DNA of 64,000 nt, from the NCBI RefSeq assembly GCF_001440415.1, contig NZ_LLYA01000079.1, forward strand, positions 1 through 64,000. The letters are read 5' to 3'. The stretch is from Bradyrhizobium retamae. GTDB lineage: Bacteria; Pseudomonadota; Alphaproteobacteria; Rhizobiales; Xanthobacteraceae. Shown here one piece after another: positions 52,841-61,406 of this stretch (position 1 is its first letter; every line of letters begins with the position of its first letter). The notes beneath the pieces are model-generated. The model was not told the DNA's origin. It did no database searches and saw nothing but the letters and a program-made list of their open reading frames with translations. A program made the position numbers and the translations under genes.

Positions 52841-53218
52841 GTGAGCGAGCACTCGAAAAAGGAATCCATTTCGCGTCGCAATTTTATTGGAAAAACCCTC
52901 TGTGGAGCGGCACTTGCCGGGACGGCGCTGCCGGCATGGGCGGCCCCGCCGATTACGCCCCTGCCATTAGATGACGGGCTGCTGCAAGAGATACGCGGCC
53001 GGCGAAAAGTCAGCAAAGCATCGGCCCAGTATCGCGATAGTCCAAATGGACCCCAGCGCTGCGGCGGCTGCGTCAATTTCCGCGGAGGGACCTGCGCGAT
53101 CGTCGAGGGACGCATCAGCGCCAACGGCTGGTGTCGCCACTACCGAGCCGCTAGTAGAGGCCGAGCGCCCGGTGCTTCCGGCGGCGGAGGTGCGCGTGGA
53201 GGCGGAAGCAGTTACTAG
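52841..53218 (+). CDS. Tat-exported high-potential iron-sulfur protein (HiPIP)
   Basis: A 125-residue secreted electron carrier. The twin-arginine signal is SRRNFIGKTLCGAALAGTAL. The four [4Fe-4S] cysteines are arranged as QRCGGCVNFRGGTCAIVEGR and NGWCRHY (CxxC-x8-C-x12-C spacing region), the HiPIP signature. The tail is Gly/Arg-rich. GTG 52841, with GGAGG ten bases upstream, is a better start than ATG 52811. HiPIPs shuttle electrons in the periplasm; a partnership with the neighbouring sugar dehydrogenase is possible but inferred only from position. Confidence 0.87.
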   Translation: MSEHSKKESISRRNFIGKTLCGAALAGTALPAWAAPPITPLPLDDGLLQEIRGRRKVSKASAQYRDSPNGPQRCGGCVNFRGGTCAIVEGRISANGWCRHYRAASRGRAPGASGGGGARGGGSSY

Positions 53219-53414
53219 AACTGCCCCCAACACGTACGGCACCGTAGGCGGTGTCTGCGCTGACAGGACGGTGCCGCGACCACAGCGGCGCAGCAATGAA
53301 TGTCTGGGCGGCAGCAAGACGATCAGGACAGACCACTGATCAGCCTGAAGGCGGCGCTGCGCTCAAGTGTCTTAAACTCGAAAAGCCTGACTCGACTTCG
53401 ATGAGAGGCTCGCA

Positions 53415-54829
53415 ATGAAAATCCCTTCTTCCCGCCTCGTGACCCTTACGGCAGTTCTCGTTGCGATTGGCTTCGCGCTTGCACCAGCCTGGGCTCAGCG
53501 TAGAAACGCGCCCGCCGCTCAGCCCCCGGCAGAAAAGCCGGCGGACCCGGCGCTCTTGCCCGACCAGGAACTTGGACGCCGGTTCACGGTCAAGGCGGAG
53601 GACCTGCCGCCCCCGAAGACCGGCCCGATCGTCAGCAACCGCTCCCTTGTCATTCCCCACCAGGGCAAACGCCCCGCGTCCTTGAAGGCTTCATCACGAC
53701 AGCTTTCATGACCGGCCTTGAGCATCCGAGGCGTCTGCTCGTGCTGCCGAACGGCGACGTGCTCGTGGCCGAACAGAAGGCGGGCTATCTCACATTGCTG
53801 CGCGATGAGGACGGGGACGGCAAGGCCGACTGGATTCAGCGCCACGCGGAGGGACTCAACCAACCTTACGGACTCGCCTGGCGGGACGATCACGTCCTGG
53901 TCGCGGATCAGGATGGGATCTGGAAGGTACCGCACCGGCTTGGCGCATTGCGTGCAGGCCGTGGTGGCGAGCAAACGAAGGCTGCCGATGTGCCGCCGGA
54001 TCAGCGCAAACCTTCGCCCGCCGTGGTTGGCGAGGAAATGATCACCAGGAAGGGCGTGTTCGGCATCGTTCAAGGCCATATGAACCGACACCTCGCGATT
54101 GATCCCAAGACCGGCGGACTATTCGTCGGTGTCGGCTCGTCCGGAAACGTCGGTGTTGAACCGGAGGTCAAGGCGACGATCCAGCGCTTCGATCCCAATG
54201 GCGCGAACCAAGTCACGTTCGCTTCGGGATTGCGCAATCCGACGGCGCTCGCCTTCGAACCTGGAACGGGCGATCTCTATGCGGTGGTTCAGGAGCGCGA
54301 CGGTCTCGGCGACCGGCTTCCGCCCGATTATCTGACGCGTGTCGAGAAGGGCGCCTTCTACGGTTGGCCTTACGCATATATCGGTCAACACCCGCAGCCG
54401 GGTTTCGCCAATTTGAAACCAGACAAGGTCAAGGCTTCAACCAAGCCCGACCTTCTGTTCGAAGCGCATTCCTCGGCGATGGATCTGGTGTTCTACGATG
54501 GCGAACAGTTTCCGCCCGAATTCCGCGGCGGCGCCTTTGTCGCCCTCAAAGGGTCGTGGAATCGATCCGAACCAACCGGTTACAAGATCGTGTTCGTGCC
54601 GTTCAAGGATGGCCGTCCGCAAGGCTGGTACCAGAATTTCGCCGTCGGCTTCTGGGTTTCCGGCATGCATCGCGCGGAGATCTGGGGCCGACCTGCCGCG
54701 CTTGCCATTGCCAAGGACGGTTCGTTGCTCGTTGCCGACGACACCGGCGGCACCGTCTGGCGCATTGCTTACGCAGGGCCTCAGAACCGTACAGGAAAAC
54801 CCGATGGCAATACCGAGGCGCCACGCTAG
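53415..54829 (+). pseudogene. PQQ-dependent sugar (L-sorbosone-type) dehydrogenase split by a frameshift
   Basis: The first part (53415 to about 53678) encodes a signal peptide (LTAVLVAIGFALAPAWAQ) and ELGRRFTVKAEDLPPPKTGP, IVSNRSLVIPHQGKRPA. The second part reads on in another frame from 53678: VLEGFITTAFMTGLEHPRRL, LVLPNGDVLVAEQ, GLNQPYGLAWRDD, SGLRNPTALAFEPGTGDLYA, GAFYGWPYAYIG, ALKGSWNRSEPTGYKIVF and a final GTVWRIAY. Together they make one beta-propeller dehydrogenase of about 470 residues. A single missing base near 53678 (GCGTCC where GCGGTCC is expected) breaks it. It may be a real mutation or a sequencing error. An internal ATG at 53708 would give a 373-residue product without signal peptide. 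Confidence 0.85.
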
Positions 54830-54912
54830 CTTGAACGGCTGTCCGAACAGCCAGCGCGGCGGATGCCGGCACGATCACAACCTGGATTCGTGCGGCAGAG
54901 TGCGTATCGCAG

Positions 54913-55806
54913 TCAGGTGCTCCTGAGCTCTCCGTTCATTCCGTTCGGGTAGAACCCGCCCTTGCTGACGCCGGCCTTGTCGGTCAGATAGACGATACGC
55001 AGCACCTCTTGCGGCGTGCGGTGGAAGGCGATCGCGTCGGCGGTCGAAGGCACGAAGTTGGCTTTGCCGTCGATCCTGATCCCCTCGTCTTCTTTTTCGG
55101 GCGTCCCGTCAATTTTATCCCGTGCATCCGAAATGGCGTTGGCGGCGTCCCACGCCTTCTCGCCCATCATGTAGAGCTGGGAGCGCGCCATTCCCATGTG
55201 GTAGGCCTCAACAGCAAGTATCCCCGCTGCAGCCTCCACGAATTCCTTTTTCTTGAGTAGGGGAGCCGCGCCCGCATAGGCGGTCACGCCGACGTCCTCG
55301 AATAGCATGCCGCCGAGCAGAACCGACATGTCGTCGGCAAAGGGATCGAAATCGGCTGGCAATCCGGCAGCCTCAGCAGCAGCCTTGAAGCCGGCGTCGA
55401 AGTCGATCGCAGGTCTTGAAATAGCGTTTCGGCCAAGCGTCTTGCGATAGAAGCGAACATGGGCCAGTTCGTTCTCCGCCGTCTCTTCAATGAACTCGCG
55501 GATCGCTTTCTCCTTGAACTGGGCCTCGTGGCCGCCCACGACCCTGCCGGCATCCATACCGGCGTCGGTATCGCTGATGCCCTTGCCGGTCGTTGCACGC
55601 AGATAGAACTCGGCTTCCATGTATTCGAGGTTCAGCGCGAAGGTGAGAATGTCCTCGTCGTCGATCGCTGCTCCCTTCTTGCCGATCCCAACGCCCGTGG
55701 TCTCGCGCTTCTGCTGGGCATAGGCAGGTGGAATAAGCAGTCCCGCGAGTCCTGCGACGGACAGGCCGGCGATCGATTGCCGGCGAGAAATGCGCAATGC
55801 ATCCAT
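54913..55806 (-). CDS. Tat-exported ferritin-like domain protein
   Basis: A 297-residue exported protein. The twin-arginine signal is RISRRQSIAGLSVAGLAGLL. The four-helix ferritin-like domain (PF13668-type) has carboxylate/His ligands in FALNLEYMEAEFYL, TAENELAHVRFYRK and ILAVEAYHMGMAR. The C-terminal part (DGKANFVPSTADAIAFHRTP) is typical of this family. Members are stress-induced and of unproven function, possibly di-iron. An EcfG promoter lies 108 bases upstream (55914-55938). The start at ATG 55806 is chosen for the Tat signal. Confidence 0.9.
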   Translation of the reverse strand: MDALRISRRQSIAGLSVAGLAGLLIPPAYAQQKRETTGVGIGKKGAAIDDEDILTFALNLEYMEAEFYLRATTGKGISDTDAGMDAGRVVGGHEAQFKEKAIREFIEETAENELAHVRFYRKTLGRNAISRPAIDFDAGFKAAAEAAGLPADFDPFADDMSVLLGGMLFEDVGVTAYAGAAPLLKKKEFVEAAAGILAVEAYHMGMARSQLYMMGEKAWDAANAISDARDKIDGTPEKEDEGIRIDGKANFVPSTADAIAFHRTPQEVLRIVYLTDKAGVSKGGFYPNGMNGELRST

Positions 55807-55913
55807 GGCGTAACCTCCTCCGTTCTGGATTGGGGGCCGCGCCACTCACTGTTCAACGCTAATAAGGGCGCTTCATGGCGCGACCTCGGTACCAGCTAGT
55901 ACTGGCGCGGTAC

Positions 55914-55938
55914 AACGTTAGGCCGCAGGCCACGTTCC
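55914..55938 (-). promoter_or_regulatory. EcfG promoter, copy 2, for the ferritin-like gene
   Basis: On the minus strand GGAAC (55938-55934), 16 bases, CGTT (55917-55914). It matches the general-stress consensus exactly and points at the ferritin-like gene, giving a leader of about 100 nt. Confidence 0.78.
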
Positions 55939-56155
55939 AAGCGAACTCGAAATCAGGCAGGCACGACGTCGTGAGGCCGCTGAGCCATGCTTGGCCTGTG
56001 CATGCAAGAGTGGACAAAGGCGCGAAGGCGTCGTGGGCGAATCACTTCTGATTTTCAGAAATCGAGACCATGGATGCGCGCGCACCCGGTCTTCCCTGCG
56101 GCCCTCGAACGAGAGGGCGGGAGGTTGAGAGCAAACCTTGGGCAGTTCATGTCGC

Positions 56156-56253
56156 GAGACCGGGCGATCAGTATTCCAGAGACGTCAATGATTGAACCGA
56201 GAAGCCGCGGCGTACTGGATCCTGGATACCCCCTTGCGGGGCGTAAGGGGGAG
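56156..56253. repeat. Intergenic repeat family A, copy 3
   Basis: Same orientation as copy 2: GATCAGTATTCCAGAGACGT, AATGATTGAACCGAGAAGCC, GCGGCGTACTGGATCC, then a CCCCTTGCGGGGCG hairpin. It lies in the 479-base gap 55807-56285 between the ferritin-like and AbrB genes; the rest of that gap holds the EcfG promoter and otherwise nothing I recognise. Confidence 0.85.
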
Positions 56254-56285
56254 GGAGCCCATCGTCCGTGTGGGGACGGCGTGCC

Positions 56286-57371
56286 CTAATCGTCCACGTC
56301 CTCCTGCGGGCGGCCGAACAGGTGCACGATGCCGGGCGTGGTGATCGAGACGAACACGAAGCGCGACAGATGATGGGCGCCGACGAAGATCGGATCGATA
56401 TGCAGCGTGAGCGCCAGCGCCAGCATGGCGTCCATCGCGCCTGGTGCAAACGCCACGACGACGTCGGCGAAGCGCACATCGGTGGCCAGCATGATCAACG
56501 TGACGAAAATGGCGGAGATGAAAATCGCGACCGCAAACGAGCCGAGCCCGGCATTGATGTGGCTGAGCAGCGTCGACTTGCTGATCCGCGCAAAGCGCGT
56601 GCCGATCACGGCGCCGATGCCGACCAGCGCCACGCCGCGCATCCAGGGCGGCAGGCCGCCCTCGATCACGTCGGTGCCGTGCAGCACGGCGGAGGCGATC
56701 ATCGCGCCGAACATCCAGCTCGCCGGAAATTTGGCGAGCCGCAGGAGCAGCGCGACCGCGATGGCCGCGGCCGCCAGCACGGCGAGCTCGAGCGGCGAAG
56801 CAATGAGGCTCGCCACTTCCCTCGGCGTACTCGACGCAACGCCGGTGAAGGCCAGCAGCAGCGGCAGGGCGGCGGTCAGGATGATCACGCGCATGGTCTG
56901 CACCACGGCGATTGCAGCGACATCGGCACCCTTCTCGGCGGCGAGCATGGTGATCTGCGACAGCGCACCGGGACTTCCCGCCAGCAGCGCCGAGGTCGGG
57001 TCCCAGCCGTGTACGCGCTGCAGATAGAAGCTCGAGCCGAAGGTCGTGCAGAACGTCGCCAGCGCCAACAGGCCGATGGTCAGGGGATAGGCGCTCATGT
57101 GCTGGATCAACTGCCGCGATACCAGTGAGCCCAGCGTGATGCCGAGCAGCACCAAAACGCTCTGCGTCAGGGTCGCCGGCATGGTGACCGGCCGCCCCGC
57201 CAGCGCCGCGATGCCCACCGCGACCATCGCGCCGGAAATCAAGCCGCCCGGCAGGTTGAGCCACAGAAACAAGAGGCCGCCGGCGGCGCCGATGACGAGC
57301 GTCTCGAGCGTGCCGAGAATCTTGGCGCGGTCGGACATAGCGGAGGATATCGAGGCGGGGATCAGGCTCAC
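56286..57371 (-). CDS. AbrB family membrane protein (PF05145, AbrB duplication)
   Basis: A 361-residue protein with about ten membrane segments, made of two related halves: ETLVIGAAGGLLFLWLNLPG in the first and LAKFPASWMFGAMIASAVLH in the second, each with a G-A-M-I/V motif. SPGALSQITMLAAEKGADVA and VAFAPGAMDAMLALALTLHI are the conserved loops. The family is often labelled ammonia monooxygenase or AbrB regulator, but it is a transporter-like membrane protein of unknown substrate. A GTG start at 57371 is listed; ATG 57338 is equally possible. Confidence 0.85.
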   Translation of the reverse strand: MSLIPASISSAMSDRAKILGTLETLVIGAAGGLLFLWLNLPGGLISGAMVAVGIAALAGRPVTMPATLTQSVLVLLGITLGSLVSRQLIQHMSAYPLTIGLLALATFCTTFGSSFYLQRVHGWDPTSALLAGSPGALSQITMLAAEKGADVAAIAVVQTMRVIILTAALPLLLAFTGVASSTPREVASLIASPLELAVLAAAAIAVALLLRLAKFPASWMFGAMIASAVLHGTDVIEGGLPPWMRGVALVGIGAVIGTRFARISKSTLLSHINAGLGSFAVAIFISAIFVTLIMLATDVRFADVVVAFAPGAMDAMLALALTLHIDPIFVGAHHLSRFVFVSITTPGIVHLFGRPQEDVDD

Positions 57372-57553
57372 GCCGCCTTATGGCAAATCCTCTTGCACCG
57401 GACAAATGCGCCACGCGATTGCAGCAATGCAGGGAGGAGGCCTGCATTGCCTGCACAAACGTTCCGTGGCCTTGGCTGAACGCGGGCTGAATGCGACGGC
57501 GGATCGCGCCTATTCGCCTCAGAAAATTTTTACCGCAGGGTTCGTTCGATGCG

Positions 57554-57581
57554 TTGTCGCAAGCTGTGGTTGCGCTAGGAT
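57554..57581 (+). promoter_or_regulatory. Putative sigma-70 promoter for the secreted Cys protein gene
   Basis: TTGTCG (57554-57559) and TAGGAT (57576-57581) with a 16-base spacer lie 37 bases before ATG 57619. Moderate match only. Confidence 0.4.
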
Positions 57582-57618
57582 GGTCGCGCAGATGACTACT
57601 GCCCTAAGGAGACCAGGG

Positions 57619-58089
57619 ATGACTATCGAAGCAAAAATACTGGGCGCGTGTGCGCTGTCGGCATTGGCTGCGTTTGCGATGACCTCGCAGGCGAATGCCC
57701 TGACGGCGCAGGAATGCAGCGCCAAATACCAGGCCGCGAAGGCCGCCGGCACGCTGGGCGACCAGAAGTGGAGCGACTTCCGGAAAGCCCAGTGCGGCGC
57801 CGACGCCGCGCCCGCCGCCGCCGCTGCGGCTCCGGCCGCCGCGAAGGAAGAGAAGACGGCTGCCAAGAAGGAAGCCGCACCTGCGGCGGCGCCATCCGGC
57901 CCCGCGACTTTTCCGAGCGCGGTCGACGCAAAATATTCGAAGGAGACGGCGACGAAGCAGCGCTTCCACACCTGCCTCGATCAATACAACGCCAACAAGG
58001 CCAGCAACGCCAACGGCGGGATGAAGTGGGTCCAGAAGGGCGGCGGCTATTACAGCGAATGCAACAAGAAGCTGAAGGGCTCGGCCTAG
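57619..58089 (+). CDS. Secreted protein with two cysteine pairs and Ala-rich linker
   Basis: A 156-residue exported protein: signal peptide MTIEAKILGACALSALAAFA up to about residue 27, then LTAQECSAKYQAAKAAGTLG...FRKAQC, an Ala/Lys-rich linker (about 62-95), and RFHTCLDQYNANKASN...YYSECNKKLKG. Each end holds a Cys-x(23-25)-Cys pair that could form a disulfide. This type is common and abundant-looking in Bradyrhizobium, with no known function. AAGGAG precedes ATG 57619. Confidence 0.82.
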   Translation: MTIEAKILGACALSALAAFAMTSQANALTAQECSAKYQAAKAAGTLGDQKWSDFRKAQCGADAAPAAAAAAPAAAKEEKTAAKKEAAPAAAPSGPATFPSAVDAKYSKETATKQRFHTCLDQYNANKASNANGGMKWVQKGGGYYSECNKKLKGSA

Positions 58090-58142
58090 CCAGCAATCGA
58101 CGCGGGCGCGGCCGGAGCTTTCGGCCGCGCTCACAATTCGGC

Positions 58143-58739
58143 TTACAATCCACGGAGCAACGTCTCGGCCGACTTCGCCACCAGTTGTGTGCGCTTGCGC
58201 TGGCCGCGTTCGAGAAACAGCAGGCTCTGTCCGAACACGAAGCAGTAGAACAAAAACGCCTGCGCATCGGCCTCCTCGGCCGCCAGTCCCGTCGCGCGAT
58301 AGAGATGCCCGACATTCTTCAGCCGCGCGGCGTCCACGCTCGCCACCGCATTGGCTGCCAGCTCGTCGGAGCGGGCCCATTGCCGGATCGCCAGTTCGAC
58401 CGCCATGCCCTCGGTGTTCATGCGCTCGGAATAAAGCGCGATCAGCGCCTTCAGCCGCTCGCGCGCGGTCGCGCCGTCGAGGCTGGTCTGTTTCTCAATC
58501 GCGGCGATGCGGCCCGCGCTCCAGTGCTGCAGCATGGCGTCCAGCAGGGCCGCGCGGTCGCGGAAGCGGCGGTAAAAGCCGCCCTTGGTGACCCCGAGGT
58601 TCTTGGCCAGCACCTCGACCCGTACGCCTTCGACGCCGGTCCGGGCGATTTCCTCAAAGCCGGCCTCGATCCAGCTCTCGTGGCGAACCTCGCCGGCGCG
58701 CGCCTCTCCGGTTCGCGCCTCTCCTTTGGCATCGCTCAT
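58143..58739 (-). CDS. TetR/AcrR family transcriptional regulator
   Basis: A 198-residue regulator. N-terminal low-complexity GEARTGEARAGEVR precedes the HTH: WIEAGFEEIARTGVEGVRVE, VLAKNLGVTKGGFYRRFRDR. The ligand domain has a cysteine-containing FLFYCFVFGQSLLFL. It is divergent from two thioesterase genes; the shared region holds two copies of a GATACGGTACCGTATC-like palindrome, one near each gene. Confidence 0.92.
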   Translation of the reverse strand: MSDAKGEARTGEARAGEVRHESWIEAGFEEIARTGVEGVRVEVLAKNLGVTKGGFYRRFRDRAALLDAMLQHWSAGRIAAIEKQTSLDGATARERLKALIALYSERMNTEGMAVELAIRQWARSDELAANAVASVDAARLKNVGHLYRATGLAAEEADAQAFLFYCFVFGQSLLFLERGQRKRTQLVAKSAETLLRGL

Positions 58740-58762
58740 GGTCCGGTCCCACGGAGTGGTTG

Positions 58763-58812
58763 ATACGGTACCGTATTGCTAACCCGGGGAGGGCATGATA
58801 CGCTACCGTATC
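58763..58812. promoter_or_regulatory. Twin TetR operators between the regulator and thioesterase genes
   Basis: Perfect palindrome ATACGGTACCGTAT (58763-58776) lies 24 bases from the regulator start. A second, GATACGCTACCGTATC (58797-58812), lies 26 bases from the thioesterase start. One site per divergent gene fits simultaneous repression of both directions. Confidence 0.78.
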
Positions 58813-58837
58813 GAGAACAAAAGAGCGGGAGCAAGCG

Positions 58838-59263
58838 ATGGAGACGGACGCGACCTATCGCGGCACGGTCTATCCGTGGCAATGCGATCATGTCGGGCAC
58901 ATGAACATCATGTGGTATGTCGGCAAGTTCGACGAAGCGAACTGGAATCTGTTCGCCCGGCTCGGGCTGACGCCGTCGTACTTGCGCACCTCCGGCCGCG
59001 GCATGGCCGCCGTGCAGCAGAACATCACCTACAAGCGCGAAGTCCTGGCCGGCGATATCATCGAGGTCAGAAGCCAGGTGCTCGAGATTCGCGACAAGTC
59101 GATCCGCTTCGTCCACGAGATGCGTAACGCCGAAACCGGCGAAATCGCCGCGACTTGCGAATTCGTCGGCGTCCACATGGACCGGCAGGCGCGCAAGTCG
59201 ATCCCGTTCGCTCCCGTGATCCGCGACGCCGCAAGGCGGCATCTCGAACCGGCGATGGCGTGA
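58838..59263 (+). CDS. Acyl-CoA thioesterase, 4HBT hotdog family
   Basis: A 141-residue hotdog-fold thioesterase: YRGTVYPWQCDHVGHMNIMW (catalytic Asp in CDHVGHMN), KFDEANWNLFARLG, VQQNITYKREVLAGDIIEVR and TCEFVGVHMDRQARKSIPFA. It hydrolyses an acyl-CoA of unknown chain length. It is followed after three bases by a second thioesterase gene and is controlled by the divergent TetR. Confidence 0.9.
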   Translation: METDATYRGTVYPWQCDHVGHMNIMWYVGKFDEANWNLFARLGLTPSYLRTSGRGMAAVQQNITYKREVLAGDIIEVRSQVLEIRDKSIRFVHEMRNAETGEIAATCEFVGVHMDRQARKSIPFAPVIRDAARRHLEPAMA

Positions 59264-59266
59264 CCC

Positions 59267-59752
59267 ATGCCGCGCTTCGAGCCGAAGAACCCGGATTATC
59301 GCGCGGTCGCCACCGCCATGTTCGAGCAGCAGCGGGCGATGAAGACGCTGGGCATTTCGATCGCGCGGCTGGAGCCGGGCGAGGTCGATCTGGCGATGGA
59401 CTATTCGGCCGATCTCACCCAGCAGCACGGCTTCATACACGCCGGCATCATCACGGCGGCGCTCGACAATGCCTGCGGCGTCGCCGCCTTCACGCTGATG
59501 CCGCCGGGTGCGGGAATTCTCACCGTGGAATTCAAGACCAACTTGCTGGCGCCGGCGCGCGGCGAGCGGTTCGCGTTCCGCGCCAGCGTCGTCAAGCCCG
59601 GCCGCACGATGACGGTGTGCGAGGGCCGCGCCTATGCGGCGGATGACGGCAAGGAGACGCTGATCGCGACCATGACCGGCACGCTGATGGCGCTGACCAG
59701 CCGCGAGGGCGCTTCGCCGGAGAAGGGGGTACGTCGTAGCCTGATCGGCTGA
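59267..59752 (+). CDS. PaaI family thioesterase
   Basis: A 161-residue hotdog protein: VATAMFEQQRAMKTLGISIA, LTQQHGFIHAGIITAALDNA with the HGG-like H-G-F-x-H-A-G active-site helix, CGVAAFTLMP and TVEFKTNLLAPARGERF. PaaI proteins cleave (phenyl)acetyl-CoA-like thioesters. It is the second gene of the operon and differs in subgroup from its neighbour, so the two probably act on different acyl groups. Confidence 0.92.
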   Translation: MPRFEPKNPDYRAVATAMFEQQRAMKTLGISIARLEPGEVDLAMDYSADLTQQHGFIHAGIITAALDNACGVAAFTLMPPGAGILTVEFKTNLLAPARGERFAFRASVVKPGRTMTVCEGRAYAADDGKETLIATMTGTLMALTSREGASPEKGVRRSLIG

Positions 59753-59840
59753 TGTGTATTGCAGGGCAGCTTTGTGCTGCGGCCATGGCGATCTGCAGAA
59801 AATCCTTCTATGGTCGCGCCGTGCAACAGAGTCTTTCAAC

Positions 59841-60629
59841 TTGATCATCTCCACCGCGCAAGGCGTGCTGGGACTGGCGTCGGGGATGCTGGTCGGGTTC
59901 TCGCTTGGCCTGGTCGGCGGCGGCGGCTCGATCCTGGCGGTGCCGCTGATGGTCTATGTGGTCGGCGTGGCGGAGCCCCATATGGCGATCGGCACCAGCG
60001 CGATTGCGGTGGCCGCCAACGCCGCGCTCAACCTGTCCAACCATGCGCGCGGCGGCACCGTGATCTGGTCCTGCGCGCTGATCTTCGCCGCGGCCGGCAT
60101 GGCCGGCGCCTTCGGCGGCTCGATCCTCGGCAAGATGATGGACGGTCAGCGGCTATTGGCGCTCTTCGCGCTGGTGATGATCGTGATCGCGCTGTTGATG
60201 CTGAAGACGCGCTCGCGGATCGGCCTGCCTGACGTCAAGGTCTCGATGGCGAACATGCCGGCTATCGTCGGCCTCGGCCTCGCCACCGGAACGGTGTCGG
60301 GATTTTTCGGCATCGGCGGCGGATTCCTGGTCGTGCCGGCCCTGATGCTGGCGACCGGCATGCCGATCATGAACGCGGTCTCCTCCTCGCTGGTCGCGGT
60401 TACCGCGTTCGGCCTGACCACCGCCGCCAGCTATGCCTGGTCCGGGCTGGTGTCGTGGGCATTGGCGGGACTGTTCGTGGCGGGCGGCCTCGCCGGCGGA
60501 CTGGCCGGCACGCGTTCGGCGCGGCACCTCGCCGAGCGCCGCGGCGCGCTCAACATCGTGTTCGCCGTGGTCATTATTGCCGTGGCGCTCTATATGCTGG
60601 CGCGTAACATATCCCTATCTCAACCGTAG
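59841..60629 (+). CDS. TauE/SafE family sulfite/anion exporter
   Basis: About 262 residues with eight membrane segments in two repeats, each starting with a Gly-rich GxGGG-type motif: GMLVGFSLGLVGGGGSILAV and TGTVSGFFGIGGGFLVVPAL. SAIAVAANAALNLSNHARGG and SSSLVAVTAFGLTTAASYAW follow at equivalent places. The family exports sulfite or organosulfonates. The start is unclear: TTG 59841 (MIISTAQGVLGLASG) fits homologues best; the reading frame is open to ATG 59754. Confidence 0.88.
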   Translation: MIISTAQGVLGLASGMLVGFSLGLVGGGGSILAVPLMVYVVGVAEPHMAIGTSAIAVAANAALNLSNHARGGTVIWSCALIFAAAGMAGAFGGSILGKMMDGQRLLALFALVMIVIALLMLKTRSRIGLPDVKVSMANMPAIVGLGLATGTVSGFFGIGGGFLVVPALMLATGMPIMNAVSSSLVAVTAFGLTTAASYAWSGLVSWALAGLFVAGGLAGGLAGTRSARHLAERRGALNIVFAVVIIAVALYMLARNISLSQP

Positions 60630-60659
60630 ACAGGAAATGCAGCCCTTGGCGAGACCCAG

Positions 60660-61331
60660 ATGAAGCGATTGAATAATCCGGCCGGGACGATCCCAGGCCC
60701 GACGCGGCGCGAAGCGCTTGGCTTGCTCGGCGCGGGCGTGGCGCTGTTCGGCGCGGGCATGTCGCGTCCGGCGTTCGCGCAAGGCGACGACGTCCTGACC
60801 GAAGCCCTGGTGCTCCGCGACCCCGACGCTCCCGCGACCGGCAATCTCGACGGCGACATCAACATCGTCGAATGGTTCGACTACAACTGCCCGTATTGTC
60901 GCAAGATCGCGCCCGAGATCCAGCAGGTGGTGCAGGACGACGGCAAGGTCCGCCTGGTGCTGAAGGACTGGCCGATCCTGGGCGACGTCTCAAAGTACGC
61001 GGCGCGGGTGGCGCTCGCCGCCAAGTATCAGGACAAATACCTGCCGGCGCACGAGGCAATGATCGGCGTCAGTTCGAAATTGACCGAACCGCGCATCCGC
61101 GAACTGGTAGCAGGCGCCGGCATCGATATGGACCGTCTCAACCGCGACCTCACTTCCAATGCGAAGGCAATCGACACCATTCTCGCCCGCAACCACGATC
61201 AGGCGGTGGCCTTCGGATTCAAGGGAACGCCGTCCTTCATCGTCGGCAAGTTCCGCGTGCCGGGAATCCTGACCATGGCGGAATTCGAGATGGTGATTGC
61301 CGACGCGCGCAAGGCGAAGAAGAGCAATTAG
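60660..61331 (+). CDS. DsbA family thiol:disulfide protein, exported
   Basis: A 223-residue periplasmic thioredoxin-fold protein. The N-terminus TRREALGLLGAGVALFGAGM is Tat-like (RR) and ends at PAFAQ. The active site is EWFDYNCPYCRKIAPE (about residue 75), with cis-proline in FKGTPSFIVG. CPYC rather than CPHC suggests a DsbA relative of the BdbD/DsbG-like type. It follows the TauE gene by 30 bases and is closed by a strong terminator. Confidence 0.92.
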   Translation: MKRLNNPAGTIPGPTRREALGLLGAGVALFGAGMSRPAFAQGDDVLTEALVLRDPDAPATGNLDGDINIVEWFDYNCPYCRKIAPEIQQVVQDDGKVRLVLKDWPILGDVSKYAARVALAAKYQDKYLPAHEAMIGVSSKLTEPRIRELVAGAGIDMDRLNRDLTSNAKAIDTILARNHDQAVAFGFKGTPSFIVGKFRVPGILTMAEFEMVIADARKAKKSN

Positions 61332-61338
61332 AGCGTCA

Positions 61339-61367
61339 AAACGCCGTCGTTCGGGACGACGGCGTTT
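61339..61367 (+). terminator. Rho-independent terminator-like hairpin after the DsbA-like gene
   Basis: AAACGCCGTCGT (61339-61350) pairs perfectly with ACGACGGCGTTT (61356-61367) around TCGGG. The stem ends in T-rich GTTTGAATG. It lies between convergent genes and may serve both. Confidence 0.78.
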
Positions 61368-61406
61368 GAATGTTGCGATTGATCTCGCCAGGAAGTTATC
61401 AAGGAA

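Noticed and set aside
56185-57456. 423-codon frame parallel to the AbrB-type gene on the same strand
   Set aside because: Shifted-frame shadow: Arg/His/Gly-rich product without hydrophobic segments, while the overlapping frame encodes a clear membrane protein.
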